From positions 1,037,001 through 1,101,000 of the forward strand of contig NC_090118.1 of the NCBI RefSeq assembly GCF_023973825.1: DNA of 64,000 bases. Reading direction: 5' to 3'. A program made the translations under genes and the position numbers. Below, piece by piece: positions 36,566 to 47,846 of the stretch (positions are counted from its first letter, which is position 1; every line of letters begins with the position of its first letter). Under the pieces are notes generated by a model that saw only the letters and a program-made list of their open reading frames with translations, searched no databases and had not been told where the DNA came from. The DNA is from Plasmodium brasilianum. Lineage: Eukaryota > Apicomplexa > Aconoidasida > Haemosporida > Plasmodiidae.

Positions 36566-37530
36566 TTATTATTTTGTATAGCTTTGTCTGTTTTACACTG
36601 ATCTGAATCCATAACATCTCTTAACTCGTTTTTTTTCATCTCTTCTTCCTTATTGTATATTTCCATACACTCGTAAAAGTCTATATTACTATAGGACTTA
36701 GCCAACACAGTATAGTGTAACAGATCCGAAATAATAGTAATAGCAGCAGATATGGTATATGGGCATTCTGAAAAAACGCATTTAATAAGATAAGAGAAAG
36801 ACAATTGAGATGATAAATCAATAAGGAAATAATTGAAATAATATATTTCTGATTTTCTTACAAATATATCTCTAATTAAACAAGTAATATTATCTTCTCT
36901 ATCAGATGTAATATAAATATTGTCCGAAAAATTTCCATTGAGATTACTTAAAATTAAAAAAATAATATCCTTATTATCAAATATACATAAATAAGGTATT
37001 TTAACAAATAATAAAACTTTAAATAATTCTGTAATATTTCTTGAATAAAAATGATATAAAAACCCTTTTAAATATAAATCTTTTTTCTTTTTTAAAAAAT
37101 TTACAATTTCTTTTGTATTCTTATTATATATGGCAATAGCACATCTACTAAAATAACCTGCCAGTACTTCATTCAATTGATTTTTATTTAAAATAAAATT
37201 CCAAAAATATTTCATCAAATTATTATTATATACTATTGCGTCACTAATTAATTTATTTTCTAAACTTATTATCTGATGACATTTATAAGGAAATTTATAT
37301 GACTTGTCATAATTATTTTTCTCATCGGACTCTTCAATAATATAGCTTAACATCTTTTTTAAATTTTCTTCTCTTCCTAAAAAATTTAACAACTCGTAGT
37401 TTTCTGCTTTTATTTCTTGTATCACACCTTCATAATTTAATATACTCTCTAGGTCGTTAGCCTCTACATATTTGCTCATATCAAATGCACCTTCTTCACA
37501 TGGAAATTTCCAAAATATACCGCTATCCAT
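33630..37530 (-). CDS. SAPS-domain protein phosphatase regulatory subunit, frameshifted in an A16 tract
   Basis: SAPS proteins (Sit4-associated proteins, PP6R) are regulatory subunits of PP6/Sit4-type phosphatases. The N-terminus MDSGIFWKFPCEEG followed by LESILNYEGVIQEIKAENYE matches the family opening (FWKF, then a Leu-rich helix and an E-C/I-K-x-N motif). A long alpha-helical segment follows. Residues about 300-760 are a low-complexity Asn/Glu/Ser insertion, and SAPS-type helices resume before the C-terminus (WVECLENCSFIDICFYNYIK). The first frame ends at 34648 after KNKKKKK. The continuation SIIDCGYKAHLLHICQILSN is typical SAPS sequence but sits in another frame beyond the A16 run at 34653-34668, then runs open to TAG at 33630. 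A run one A shorter or two longer restores one protein of about 1,300 residues. The tail has (NMEHSRDI)n and (NNRDNNRE)n repeats. Probably a homopolymer-length error or allele. Confidence 0.85.
34130..34290 (-). repeat. 24-bp and 12-bp coding repeats (NMEHSRDI, NNRDNNRE) in the SAPS tail
   Basis: Four copies of a 24-base unit (plus-strand ATGTTCCATGTTAATATCTC plus TATT) encode NMEHSRDI or NMEHNRDI. They are flanked by TTATTTTCCCTATTATTATC units encoding NNRENNRD. These lie downstream of the apparent frameshift. Confidence 0.9.
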
Positions 37531-38264
37531 TGGTGAAGGTAAACTTATTCAAACAGCCGAATAAAAGTAGGTGGGCTCAAGCATTCAGAATGATGCACAG
37601 GCACGAGCAGAGGGGTGAACAAAGATGCAAAAGATGCACACAGACACAGGCGCAAGCACAGAAGAGGACGAAAATGCACACATCAACATGAAAGTGGGAT
37701 ACGCACGAGAGCTACGCAAAATAAGCATGTGCTACTAATACACTAATAATGTCCTAATATTGGTATAAAAAAATAATATTTATATAAATAACGTACTGTT
37801 TGTAATTAAATTGAAACCAAACTAGGTCAATACCATTTCGGTTTAATTAACCTCATGTGGATGATAACTGTAGGCGGTATTATACTGCGCGAAGATCACA
37901 AATGGAGGGTTATATGCGGGTACGCATGGGTTTATGTGTGCACGTACCTGCTTATATCCACCAGTGTCTAAGTCTACTTAAGTCCATCTACGTTTACCAG
38001 TATACACATCTATATCTATATCTATATGTATATATATATTCATACACATCGCACATATCTGTCATGCTAACAGTGCGTTGCATCAAATACTTTGAAGCGA
38101 GAAATTCGCTCAATATAGCATAACTATAAAGTCTGTTTTATAGTTTCAGTTCTCTTTGCTTTCGTAGAGACTAGTCAACTAAGCATTAGTCTAGCAAGCC
38201 AATTGTAGATCAATTAACTCAAAAGAAGGAAAAACTTGCTACGCAAAATAAAAAAAAAAAAAAT

Positions 38265-38610
38265 AATAATAAATGAATAAATAAATACACGAATAAATAA
38301 ATACACGAATAAATAAATACACGAATAAACAAATGAACGAATAAATGAATGCACAAATAAAAAAATGAACGAATAAATAAATGAATAAATAAATGAAAGA
38401 ATTAATGAATGAACGAATAAATAAATGAACGAATAAATGAAAGAAAGAATGAATGAATAAATAAATAAAAGAACGAATAAATGAAAGAATTAATGAATGA
38501 ATAAATGAACGAATAAATAAATGAACAAATAAATGAAAGAATTAATGAATGAAAGAATTAATGAATAAAAGAATTAATAAATGAATAAATGATTGAATAA
38601 ATAAATAACA
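38265..38610. repeat. AATAAATGAACG / AATGAATAAATA degenerate array
   Basis: About 340 bases of interspersed 4-base-periodic units (AATA, AATG, AACG, AAAG) forming 12- to 16-base higher-order units such as AATAAATACACG and AATGAACGAATA. The plus strand is nearly devoid of T clusters, giving strong purine asymmetry. Confidence 0.9.
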
Positions 38611-39580
38611 TAAAATACGTTTCCTGTTGAATTAAGAGTATGTACGCGATTTTCATAAGCACAAAGGGCACACGTATCGTGTACATAATACAGTTTAAAC
38701 AATCAAACAAATATATTACTTTAATATTTTTACAAAAATTAATTATCTCTTTTATGTGTTAAATAAAATGAGTACTAAGGAAAAATTAAATGACGACTAT
38801 AAAAAAATGGTACTTATATTTTAATAATGCAGAATAGGCTATGTGATGTAATAACTGTTGATTTAAAACAAAAAAAAAAAAAAAAAGGGGGAAATATACG
38901 AGAAAAGCGCAAGATAGGGGAAGAAAAACGTAAAATGGACAAAGGAAAATACAAAATATAAAAAGGTAAAACAAAAATGTAAAAATAAAAAAAATAAAAA
39001 AAAAAGGAGTACATATAGACAAGATGTTCTTTTTTTATAATTACGCACAAAAGGTTTTTCTCAATTTTAAATATATGCATTTTTTGCAGCAGTACTTATA
39101 AAAATACAAAAAAAGGTGCTTACACAAACGTATATATAAGTAAATAAATATATACATACATGAACATATATATTTGTATATGCTTGTATACATATTTGTT
39201 TACATATATATATATATACTGCGCAAATATACGTTAAGAATTCAAATATTATAAAAATAAAAAACAGAGAAAAAAGGAAGTTCTACAATACGCACGAAAA
39301 AATACTTCTACAGGTACCGTGTATATATATACACATGTACACAATCACCTACACCGGTATAAGCACAAATCGCGACTGCATAAAAAAAAAAATGAAGGAT
39401 AATTACAGCACGGCAATAAATAAAATGAGATTTTTGTACGTGCACAGATTACCCGTACAATGTGATATACACGAATATTCACATACATACAAACTTACAT
39501 AAATGCGCATACACATATGCATAACAAATAATTTTGCTTATGGCAACATAATTAAACGAAATTTTATTTTTTTTCTTAAT

Positions 39581-39615
<35 letters not shown>

Positions 39616-41514
39616 AAATAAAATAAATTAAATTAAATTAAAATAAAAGTATTTTTCATTTAAAAAAAAAAAAAAAAAGCATGAACACTCCTTCCTCACT
39701 TGTTAGTGTCTTCATGTGTATAATAAATTTCTTAAAAATAAAATGGGTGGAAAATAAAATAGGATAGAATTATATACATATACAAATGTACACGTAAACA
39801 TTCACATTAACATAAAAAACCTTTTCTAGATAATACTAATAAACATAAAATGAATGGAGCAGATGGGTTTATATAATTTGTATATACACATATATATATG
39901 TATAAATACCATTTGTTAGGGTAATTAGATTAATTACATCAGTACTAACTATTTTGTGTATAATATGAACATATGTAAGAGCTTTGAAAAAATGAGTAAC
40001 TTATACATATGGAAGTAAAAGTATACTATCACATACTATAAAGATGTTTTTAAAAGGAAGTACAAACAACACGAATACGTCAAGGTAACTCTTATAGGTG
40101 TTACTTCAAGTATGTTAAGTACAATGCATATTAGTATTAGAACAAAACATGTTACACAAAAAAGGAACATCAATATGTATAATTATATTTATATATATAT
40201 ATTTTTATACATATTTGTATGTATTTACACATATTTTTATGTATTTATATGTATATACTTCTTGTACATGCAGAACAAAGTAAACGTTTACAAAAAGTCT
40301 TCATACAAAAAACGAAAAAATATTTTCATGTGTATACACACAGTAAGCGCATCAAATAAATCGTTTTTAAAAATAACCTATAACAGAAATAGCAACAGTA
40401 AACATACATATACATGTGTACATATATATATATACGATTATATATGCACTTACATATACATATATATTCTCTGTAATATGTTAAGCTTATTTCTACGCAA
40501 TAATATATTTTTTTCTTTTTTAATTATATTTTTTTTTAAGGAGAAAACTATAGAAAATTTATATATTCTATTTAAAAATAAAAATGACTGTAATTTTTCT
40601 TCTTTTATCAAAAAAAAGAAAAAAGAAAAAAATACTTATAAAAAAGGGAAACTCACCTATAATTAATTAGTATTCATACGTACATATACGCCTATAAAGG
40701 TACATATTACCTAAAAATTTATTATCTATATACATACCTAAATACACGTATGTACATAATACCTATATATGTATATAAATACCTATATATATATATGTAT
40801 ATATAACGAATACGTAAGAAACCTTTTTTAAGAATAACAAGAACACATACGAATTATATCATTATTGTTGAATGTACAGGGTAAAAAAAACAAAATAAAA
40901 AAAAATTATAGCAAAAGATGTTTTAATAATATGAGAAAAATCTCTAATCTTATAAAAAAAAAAAAAAAAAAAAATTAAGAAATATGATTTTATGGAATGT
41001 TACTTAATACCTTCTGTTCGTTTGTAACTTACTATACTACAAATTTATTTGAGCGAAAACTACCTTTCATGCATCAAAAAAAAAAAAAAAGTACAACGAG
41101 CGTTTGTGCTTGTTATTGTATATATATAGGTATATATATGTATATACTTATGTAACATTCACTGCATACAAGTACGACGAAATACATGGATAAACATACA
41201 CTTCAATATACATTACGTATTGGGCATATTATATATGCATGTATATATATGCAGTATATGTTTACTGTGTTAAGTCAATTCACTGCAACGCTGCCTTTAT
41301 TACAATGATACGTATACTTCCTATATTCCGTATAATACTTATAATACATATATGATTAAACAAATATGAAAAAACAATTAAACGTTTCTGAGTTGCAAAA
41401 AAGTTAAAACTCAAAAAAAAAAAAAAAGAAAGAAATCTAAACAGATTAAAGGGGAAAATTATTACTTCCGCGCATAATTAATAGCAGAAAAAAAAAAAAA
41501 GAAAAAAAAAAGAG

Positions 41515-41672
41515 CAAACAAAAGTACATAAAAACAAATGAACAAACAAAAGTACATACGAACGAATAAACAAACAAAAGTACATACGAACGAATAAACA
41601 AACAAAAGTACATACGAACGAATGAACAAACAAAAGTACATACGAACGAATGAACAAACAAAAGTACTTGTT
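41515..41672. repeat. 28-bp tandem repeat (AGTACATACGAACGAATAAA)
   Basis: Five copies of a 28-base unit AGTACATACGAACGAATAAA plus CAAACAAA, with ATAAA/ATGAA variation. It lies about 380-540 bases upstream of the eIF3m start, so it could sit in the 5-prime UTR or promoter of that gene. Confidence 0.9.
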
Positions 41673-42049
41673 TACATAATTGTACAGCAAAACTGATTAT
41701 TTATTTTTTTTTTAAAACGGCGAAATAGCTTGTTAAAAAAAGAACACTACATAGTAGTATGAAGTATCATTCTTTAAGCGATTTGAATTTTCATCATTTT
41801 GTAGCATAAAGTGTTTATTTGCGCTATTACACTTAATTCATTTTTATACGAGCGCTTCGGAAATATTGTACACTACTGCTTTCAGCGTTATCGTGCAAAT
41901 CGGGAAAAAGTTAAACATACGTATGTAATAATATACACACGTGTATATAACACGCGAATATATATATATATATACATAACATAAACGCATAGATTTATAC
42001 CGTCGGAACGCTTTCTCTTTACGGCCGAGCTAACTCCACTGCTCTCAAA

Positions 42050-43351
42050 ATGTCGGTATATATACAACTAACGCATGATCTATCAGGAACAGTAACTGCA
42101 GTAACGATCGGTGATTGGATTTTAGGTTTATTGAAGCAAAAGAATATACAAGAATATGAAGTATTTTTTAAAAAGTTTTTGAACATATATCAAAAGCAAG
42201 ATAAGGATTCAGAGAGTAATAATAGATCGGAAATATTTTCCTTGTTGTTGTCAGCAAGTGATTTCGTGTTTGAGACTCTAGTTGAAACAAAAAAGAATAA
42301 CAAGATAAAAGTTATAATAGATAATAAAGAGAGTATAAAAAGTTTTAGTGAATTTTATAAAGAAGTAGAAGAATATTTTGTTATTTTGATATCCATTTTA
42401 CAATTAGAATTTAAGAGTGTTGAAGATTTAAATAATGCAACTAATAATTTTATTAAAGCTATAAAAAATTATAATGTTTTTCCAGAATTAAGATTAAAAA
42501 TATTACAACTATTATATAACTCTTTTAGTGTAAATTTTTCTTTTCGCTTCCCGACCTTTATAGCTATTTTACAATTTTCATCTCAAAATAATATTTTTCA
42601 TAATATTCTTCCATATATTAAATTCATAGATCAGTGGATAAAGGAATGGAATATAAGTTCCCGTGAAAAGAGACAGATATATTTAATTATTGCACAAGAA
42701 TTGAAAAAGTTAAAAAAGTATGAAGACTCATTTAAGCATTTAAAAAAACATATATACTATTTTCAAAAGGAAGGAGTAGAAATACTTAATCGTCCAAATA
42801 CAGTTAATGCAAGTGTTGAACTAATTGTTGATTCGATTAATTTAAATAACATTATTTATTTTCATGAAATATTATATTTGGATGCTATACAAAATTTGCA
42901 AACTATACATGAACATAGACCTATATATGAGTTACTAACTATTTTTTATAAATACAGCATTTATGAATTTTTAACTTTTAAAAATACTTATGGTGTTGAT
43001 TTCTTTACTAAATATAATATAGATCTAGAAGCATGTGAAAATAAAATTTACTTACTATCTATTATATCGTTATTTAAAGAGTCCAATGTTCAAAATATTC
43101 AATACATTTCAGAAAAACTAAATATTACTACTCTACAAATTGAACAAATTCTTGTTGCCGCTATTGGAAATGGGGTTATTGATGCAAAAATTGACCAAAT
43201 AAACAAAACGGTACAACTGAAAACGGCAATTTTAAGACACTTCAGTGATGCACACTGGGAGCAGTTGAACAACCAAATAAGTAAGTACATAAATAATATT
43301 CAGAAGATTATTGACTTGGCTAGCCACGCGAAACCTCTACCCGGAAAGTAA
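42050..43351 (+). CDS. EIF3M: eukaryotic translation initiation factor 3 subunit M
   Basis: A 433-residue single-exon protein starting MSVYIQLTHDLSGTVTAV. It is helical throughout and ends in a PCI domain: ISLFKESNVQNIQYISEKLN, then TTLQIEQILVAAIGNGVIDA (the winged-helix part), VQLKTAILRHF and a final helix ISKYINNIQKIIDLA. This layout and length fit eIF3m, a core PCI subunit of the eIF3 complex that promotes 43S assembly in the cytoplasm; the alternative CSN7-type PCI proteins are shorter. Codon usage is calmer than the neighbours and low complexity is absent, as expected for a constrained complex subunit. The leader TTTACGGCCGAGCTAACTCC just before the ATG is unusually GC-rich for the region. 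Confidence 0.88.
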   Translation: MSVYIQLTHDLSGTVTAVTIGDWILGLLKQKNIQEYEVFFKKFLNIYQKQDKDSESNNRSEIFSLLLSASDFVFETLVETKKNNKIKVIIDNKESIKSFSEFYKEVEEYFVILISILQLEFKSVEDLNNATNNFIKAIKNYNVFPELRLKILQLLYNSFSVNFSFRFPTFIAILQFSSQNNIFHNILPYIKFIDQWIKEWNISSREKRQIYLIIAQELKKLKKYEDSFKHLKKHIYYFQKEGVEILNRPNTVNASVELIVDSINLNNIIYFHEILYLDAIQNLQTIHEHRPIYELLTIFYKYSIYEFLTFKNTYGVDFFTKYNIDLEACENKIYLLSIISLFKESNVQNIQYISEKLNITTLQIEQILVAAIGNGVIDAKIDQINKTVQLKTAILRHFSDAHWEQLNNQISKYINNIQKIIDLASHAKPLPGK

Positions 43352-44377
43352 TGCACTCGCGGAAAAGAAGTGTTATGAATAGGAAGTAAAATGGGCGAAA
43401 CGGAGTGAAGCAAATTTATGTGTGTTCACATTACTCATCTTCTTTACCCTTATGCAACAATAGGTGAAAATTTAGAATCACACCGAATTACGCCAGATTA
43501 TGCCAAATCATGCCAAGTTATGTTGCATATACCTGCGAGATGTTAAAAATGAATTTTCACTTTAAGATAAAGTAAAACATTTATTATCTTTGTTTGTAAG
43601 ATGTAAGAAAAATGTAGGTCAAACTTTTATTTCCTTCTTCATGTAGCATTTTTCACGATAATAAATATTTTATATATTTACGTATTTATATGTACAACGT
43701 TTCTCTTTTTAGCTTAAATGTCATTCAAGAAATTTCAAAATTACGTGAACAAGCCATGCAATAATGTGTGCAATTAAAATATGCATCTTTTCTGTTCGAA
43801 TAATTTTATTAAACGTAATAATGAGTTTAGTATATCCTCGAAAATGTGTGCACATATATATATGTAGTACGCGCACAGTTTGCATTACGTATGATATGCA
43901 TAATAAAGCATTGGTGCATAATGTTTTTACTTTGCTATATAAACATCTTAAAAAATTTTGTATTCACCCATTAGCTCCTTTCAGCTATAACGACGCGATT
44001 CATCCTTACGTTATTTTTTATTATTATTAATATTATTACTATTTAATTTTATTAATTTTATTTTTTTTTCTTTGAACATAATGCAAAAGTCGTTATCGCG
44101 TTCCTCCTTTATCTTAACCATTCCATAACATTATACTTCGTTGTTGTTAATTGTTAAGTTTTGCTCTTATGATCAAAAAAATGGTAGCTCAAAATGTCAG
44201 AATTCTATAATTTACACGTATGTATAAATATGCATAACATATATAGTATGTGTGTGTCTATGTATATTAGTATGTGTATATACACATATTTGTATAATGC
44301 GCGGTGTGGGCGTATGTATGTTTGTGAACATCTAACCACCTTTACCTAAATCAAACTAAACAGGGTACATTTGTAAA

Positions 44378-44418
<41 letters not shown>

Positions 44419-45011
44419 CAGCTTGGAGGCATTGAACAAAAATGGAGGTAACTAATTTGAAAAACATGCCCACGTCAAAAAATAAAAAAGAAAAAAATAC
44501 AGACATATATAACAATATACACAATATATACATATCTATATCTATATCTATCTATCTATATATATATATATAATAATTTAAATTCCTCTTAATTGCCTCT
44601 ACATAAATATTATGCCAAGTAAATACTCTCGTAAAACACACGTGAAGTCTCTCGTACGTTGGGAGGTTGGGCTCTTCATTTTGCTCCCCAATCTCTCTCT
44701 TTCTATCTCTCAATGGATTGATGCGTAAAAACTCTACCTACATTATCGTGAAATTTTCTTTGCTTAATTTAGTGTACATTGTCGTACGCCTCATTGCAAG
44801 GGACTAAATTCAGTAAATCTATGACCTGAGTTTACTCAAGAGTAAAAACGGTTACGTGCATTTTGGAAAACAATCATAATTCGTTCCCGATTTTAAACAT
44901 TTCACAAAATTTGAAAAATATGGTCCAATTTTTTTTTTTTTTTTCTTTTTTTTTTTTTTACTACTACATAATATTGAATACTTTACACGAAATAAACATT
45001 TATTCATGTGG

Positions 45012-45046
<35 letters not shown>

Positions 45047-45251
45047 TATTTCTTTTAATGATACAACAGTTTCAATAACAATATCGCTTGTACGGCAAAA
45101 ACAAACCATGCACAAACATATATATATATACAACACATATAATATATGTATGTATGTACTATGTGTGCAAAAATACATGTGGAAATGTGTAGATATACAT
45201 GTAGTAACTCTATTCCTCTTACCCCAACTATTATATATCACCCACGACATA
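43352..45251. other. convergent intergenic region after eIF3m
   Basis: It contains (TA)n at about 44380-44417, TCTATATCTATC microsatellite near 44532-44570, T-rich runs at 44931-44960 and a run of about 27 T at 45018-45045. Open frames here are poly-Phe or poly-Lys translations. No gene or structured RNA was recognised. Confidence 0.6.
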
Positions 45252-47597
45252 TTAATATGCCGCAATTTTAACATCTTTTAAAGGGTAAAAATTTTTATTT
45301 CTGTGATTTTCCTTAAAGTACGTTTTAACTTTATACTTCTTATTGTAAAAATATTTTTCCACCTTAGAATTTTTAACATATTTATGCAGATTGCATCCAT
45401 TATAATTAGATGTTTTGGTCATATATGACGAATGTATATTATTATTATTATACAGCTTGTTAGTTTTCATACTTCCAATATTCAGCGGATCATGATTTTG
45501 TTTCGAGTTATTTGGTTCCATATTGAACAGCATTACATTATTATAATTTCTGTTCAGGAAAGTTTTTTTCTTTTTTTTTTCCAGATTTTTTTTCGCAAAA
45601 TTTAATGGGTTCTCGTTCTCTTTGTGCATATTTTTAAAATCATTTACATTTTTTGTATAATTCTTGCTAGCTTTCACAACTGGGGTATTACCATTACTAT
45701 TATTATTATTACTACTATTTCTTGCTGTCGTCTTATCTTTGTATGTTTTGTTATTGCTGAAGCTTTCTCCTATCGTTTTCATAATTCCTACACTGTTCCC
45801 ACTTGCACTATTCACAAATGAATTATTATTAATACCATTATCGTTAATAATATTATTGTTACCTCCCTCCACCTCATCATCTCTGCCATTAGAAAAAATT
45901 TCTATCTCTTTACTACCTGCGTTGTTCATAACATCCTCTGATAAGTAAACTGGTATTGGTATTTGCTCCGGTTTGGGTGATCTCATATATAAGGGTATGG
46001 CAAAGAAACCTTCTTCCTCTTCCTTCTTTAATTTTTTCAATTCCTCATTCTTCAAACTATTATTTTTAAGTAATTCCAATTTTTGTGAATGACTTAATAA
46101 TAAATTCGCGTTGGTACTTGAACATGCATATTTGGATGATGAACATTTCAAATAATTGCTATCTTTTCCTCCAACTAAGGCACCTACACCTCCTACCCCA
46201 GCTACTTCTACTGCTTTCTTATTAGTACAATATTTATTATTACCATCTACATTTTTCATCACTTTCATGAGTTTTTTCTCGCTAATTGTGCCATTTTCTA
46301 CGTTCTTTGTATTATAATACTTGCTGCTGCTGTTGCTGCTATTGTTCTTGCTCTTAAGTAAAATGCAATTATCTTCACAACTATTGTAGTAATAACCGCT
46401 ATTATTATTGGATCCCTTAATTCGTGCATTATAAAACTTGTCGGCCATGGAAATCTCACTCAAATTATTCTTCCAATCAACAAAACTGTTGTTGTTGTTG
46501 TTGTTGTTGTTGCTACTGCTGCTATTACTACTGATATTGTTCTTACTGCTACCTCCGCTGTTAATGCTTCCACTTCTTTTGTTATTACTACTACTGCAAC
46601 TACCACGACTATAACTGTTCACACATTCCTTCAAAATATGATCGCTTCTCTGCGTAAAGATATCTACCTCATTCTTTCTCATAACATCTGCATGTACCTT
46701 AAGAATATTCTTCTTATTTTTTTTCTTTTCATCTTCTTGTTCCTTACCTTCACCTTTTGCTTCTATCTTTATAATGCTTGTCTTCTTAATACAGTTCGAT
46801 TTGCTCTTTTTTTTTTCCATTTTCTTTGCACTTTCTTTTTTGTTCTTAATTTCATTGTGCTCCATTGAAGGTCCATTTGATATAATTTTGTTGTGGCTGT
46901 CGCTGCTGCTACTACTTTTGTTGTTTTTTTTATTCTTTCCCACGGTTTCTTCTTCTGCAGAATCCTTAACATCTTTCAAAAGCAAATTAAACAACTCCTG
47001 TGTTGAGGTAAACTTAAAAACTTCTTTCGATTTTTTTATCTTGGTTAAACTCGTTTCCAACTTTTGTTTTTTACTCTTTTTCTCTTTCTTTACATCCTTC
47101 CTTTCTACATCATTACTATCCTTGTCAATGTTGTTTTCAGTATTCTCCTCCTCTTTCTTATTCTGATTTTTCTCCTTTGTTATATTACTACCACTTCTTC
47201 CATTCGTGCCTGCCAACTTCTGCTCCCTTTCTTCATTCGTCATGCCATCTGTTGGCCTCTTAAGAATTTTAATAATACATTTTTTTTTTCTACTATATCC
47301 TCTCTTCTTCCCTTTTACCTCTGTCATGCCCATTTCATTCTGCATTTTGTGTTTCCTGCGACCTACTCCTTTTGATAAATTATTATTCAAGTCCTTATAA
47401 TTTTTTTCTTTTTCCTTTTCTTCCTGCTCTTCGTAATTATTCATTTTCTTATAATTTTGTAATTTATAGTAGTAACTATAATTCTTATATTTGTTATACC
47501 CATAATAATAATTTCTTCTCCTACTAAAATATTCCTTACTATAATACATCCCTCCTATGGTCACTTTCTTTGGTCTCTTATATGCGTTTACCATCAT
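45252..47597 (-). CDS. Asn/Ser-rich protein with SUZ-like and PNRC/Edc-like motifs; possible mRNA-decay factor
   Basis: A 781-residue single-exon protein with no globular domain I can name; most of it is Asn/Ser/Lys low complexity. Two short islands stand out. Residues about 109-135, IKILKRPTDGMTNEEREQK, resemble the SUZ RNA-binding motif (ILKRP, then EER). Residues about 530-550, FAIPLYMRSPKPEQIPIP, align with the proline-rich motif of PNRC/Edc decapping activators, which in other eukaryotes reads like YAGPTFHASPAPSALPIP and binds Dcp1. A third island, FTSTQELFNLLLKDVKD, is amphipathic. The pairing suggests a cytoplasmic activator of decapping or a translational repressor, but this rests on motifs alone. 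The tyrosine/arginine-rich N-terminus (YYSKEYFSRRRNYYYGYNKY) could bind RNA. An 8.8-kb gene-free block lies upstream. Confidence 0.7.
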   Translation of the reverse strand: MMVNAYKRPKKVTIGGMYYSKEYFSRRRNYYYGYNKYKNYSYYYKLQNYKKMNNYEEQEEKEKEKNYKDLNNNLSKGVGRRKHKMQNEMGMTEVKGKKRGYSRKKKCIIKILKRPTDGMTNEEREQKLAGTNGRSGSNITKEKNQNKKEEENTENNIDKDSNDVERKDVKKEKKSKKQKLETSLTKIKKSKEVFKFTSTQELFNLLLKDVKDSAEEETVGKNKKNNKSSSSSDSHNKIISNGPSMEHNEIKNKKESAKKMEKKKSKSNCIKKTSIIKIEAKGEGKEQEDEKKKNKKNILKVHADVMRKNEVDIFTQRSDHILKECVNSYSRGSCSSSNNKRSGSINSGGSSKNNISSNSSSSNNNNNNNNSFVDWKNNLSEISMADKFYNARIKGSNNNSGYYYNSCEDNCILLKSKNNSSNSSSKYYNTKNVENGTISEKKLMKVMKNVDGNNKYCTNKKAVEVAGVGGVGALVGGKDSNYLKCSSSKYACSSTNANLLLSHSQKLELLKNNSLKNEELKKLKKEEEEGFFAIPLYMRSPKPEQIPIPVYLSEDVMNNAGSKEIEIFSNGRDDEVEGGNNNIINDNGINNNSFVNSASGNSVGIMKTIGESFSNNKTYKDKTTARNSSNNNNSNGNTPVVKASKNYTKNVNDFKNMHKENENPLNFAKKNLEKKKKKTFLNRNYNNVMLFNMEPNNSKQNHDPLNIGSMKTNKLYNNNNIHSSYMTKTSNYNGCNLHKYVKNSKVEKYFYNKKYKVKTYFKENHRNKNFYPLKDVKIAAY

Positions 47598-47799
47598 TTT
47601 ATTCTTGATTTTATGTAATTCAATAAATTAATCAATAAATATAAATATATATATATATATAATATGTATATATTTTAATAGAAACAAATAAATACTTAAA
47701 TAAATAAATATATATATATATTAAAATTAATAAAATATTACAAAAAATAATAAAAAAAAAATTGTACTCAATGTCAACACGCACAAATAAATAAATAAG

Positions 47800-47846
<47 letters not shown>

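Larger units (their letters stand above)
37531..42049. other. 4.5-kb divergent intergenic region between SAPS and eIF3m
   Basis: It should hold two divergent promoters. Visible: TATATCTATATG microsatellite near 38010-38050, an AATAAATGAACG-type array at 38265-38610, poly(A) tracts at 38869-38886, 39581-39612, 39661-39678 and 40954-40974, TATATACATA runs at 39130-39220 and 41105-41250, and a 28-bp array at 41515-41672. A 184-codon open frame at 40112-40666 is dominated by IYIYI and KKK translations of microsatellite; I do not call it a gene. No structured RNA was recognised. Confidence 0.55.
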
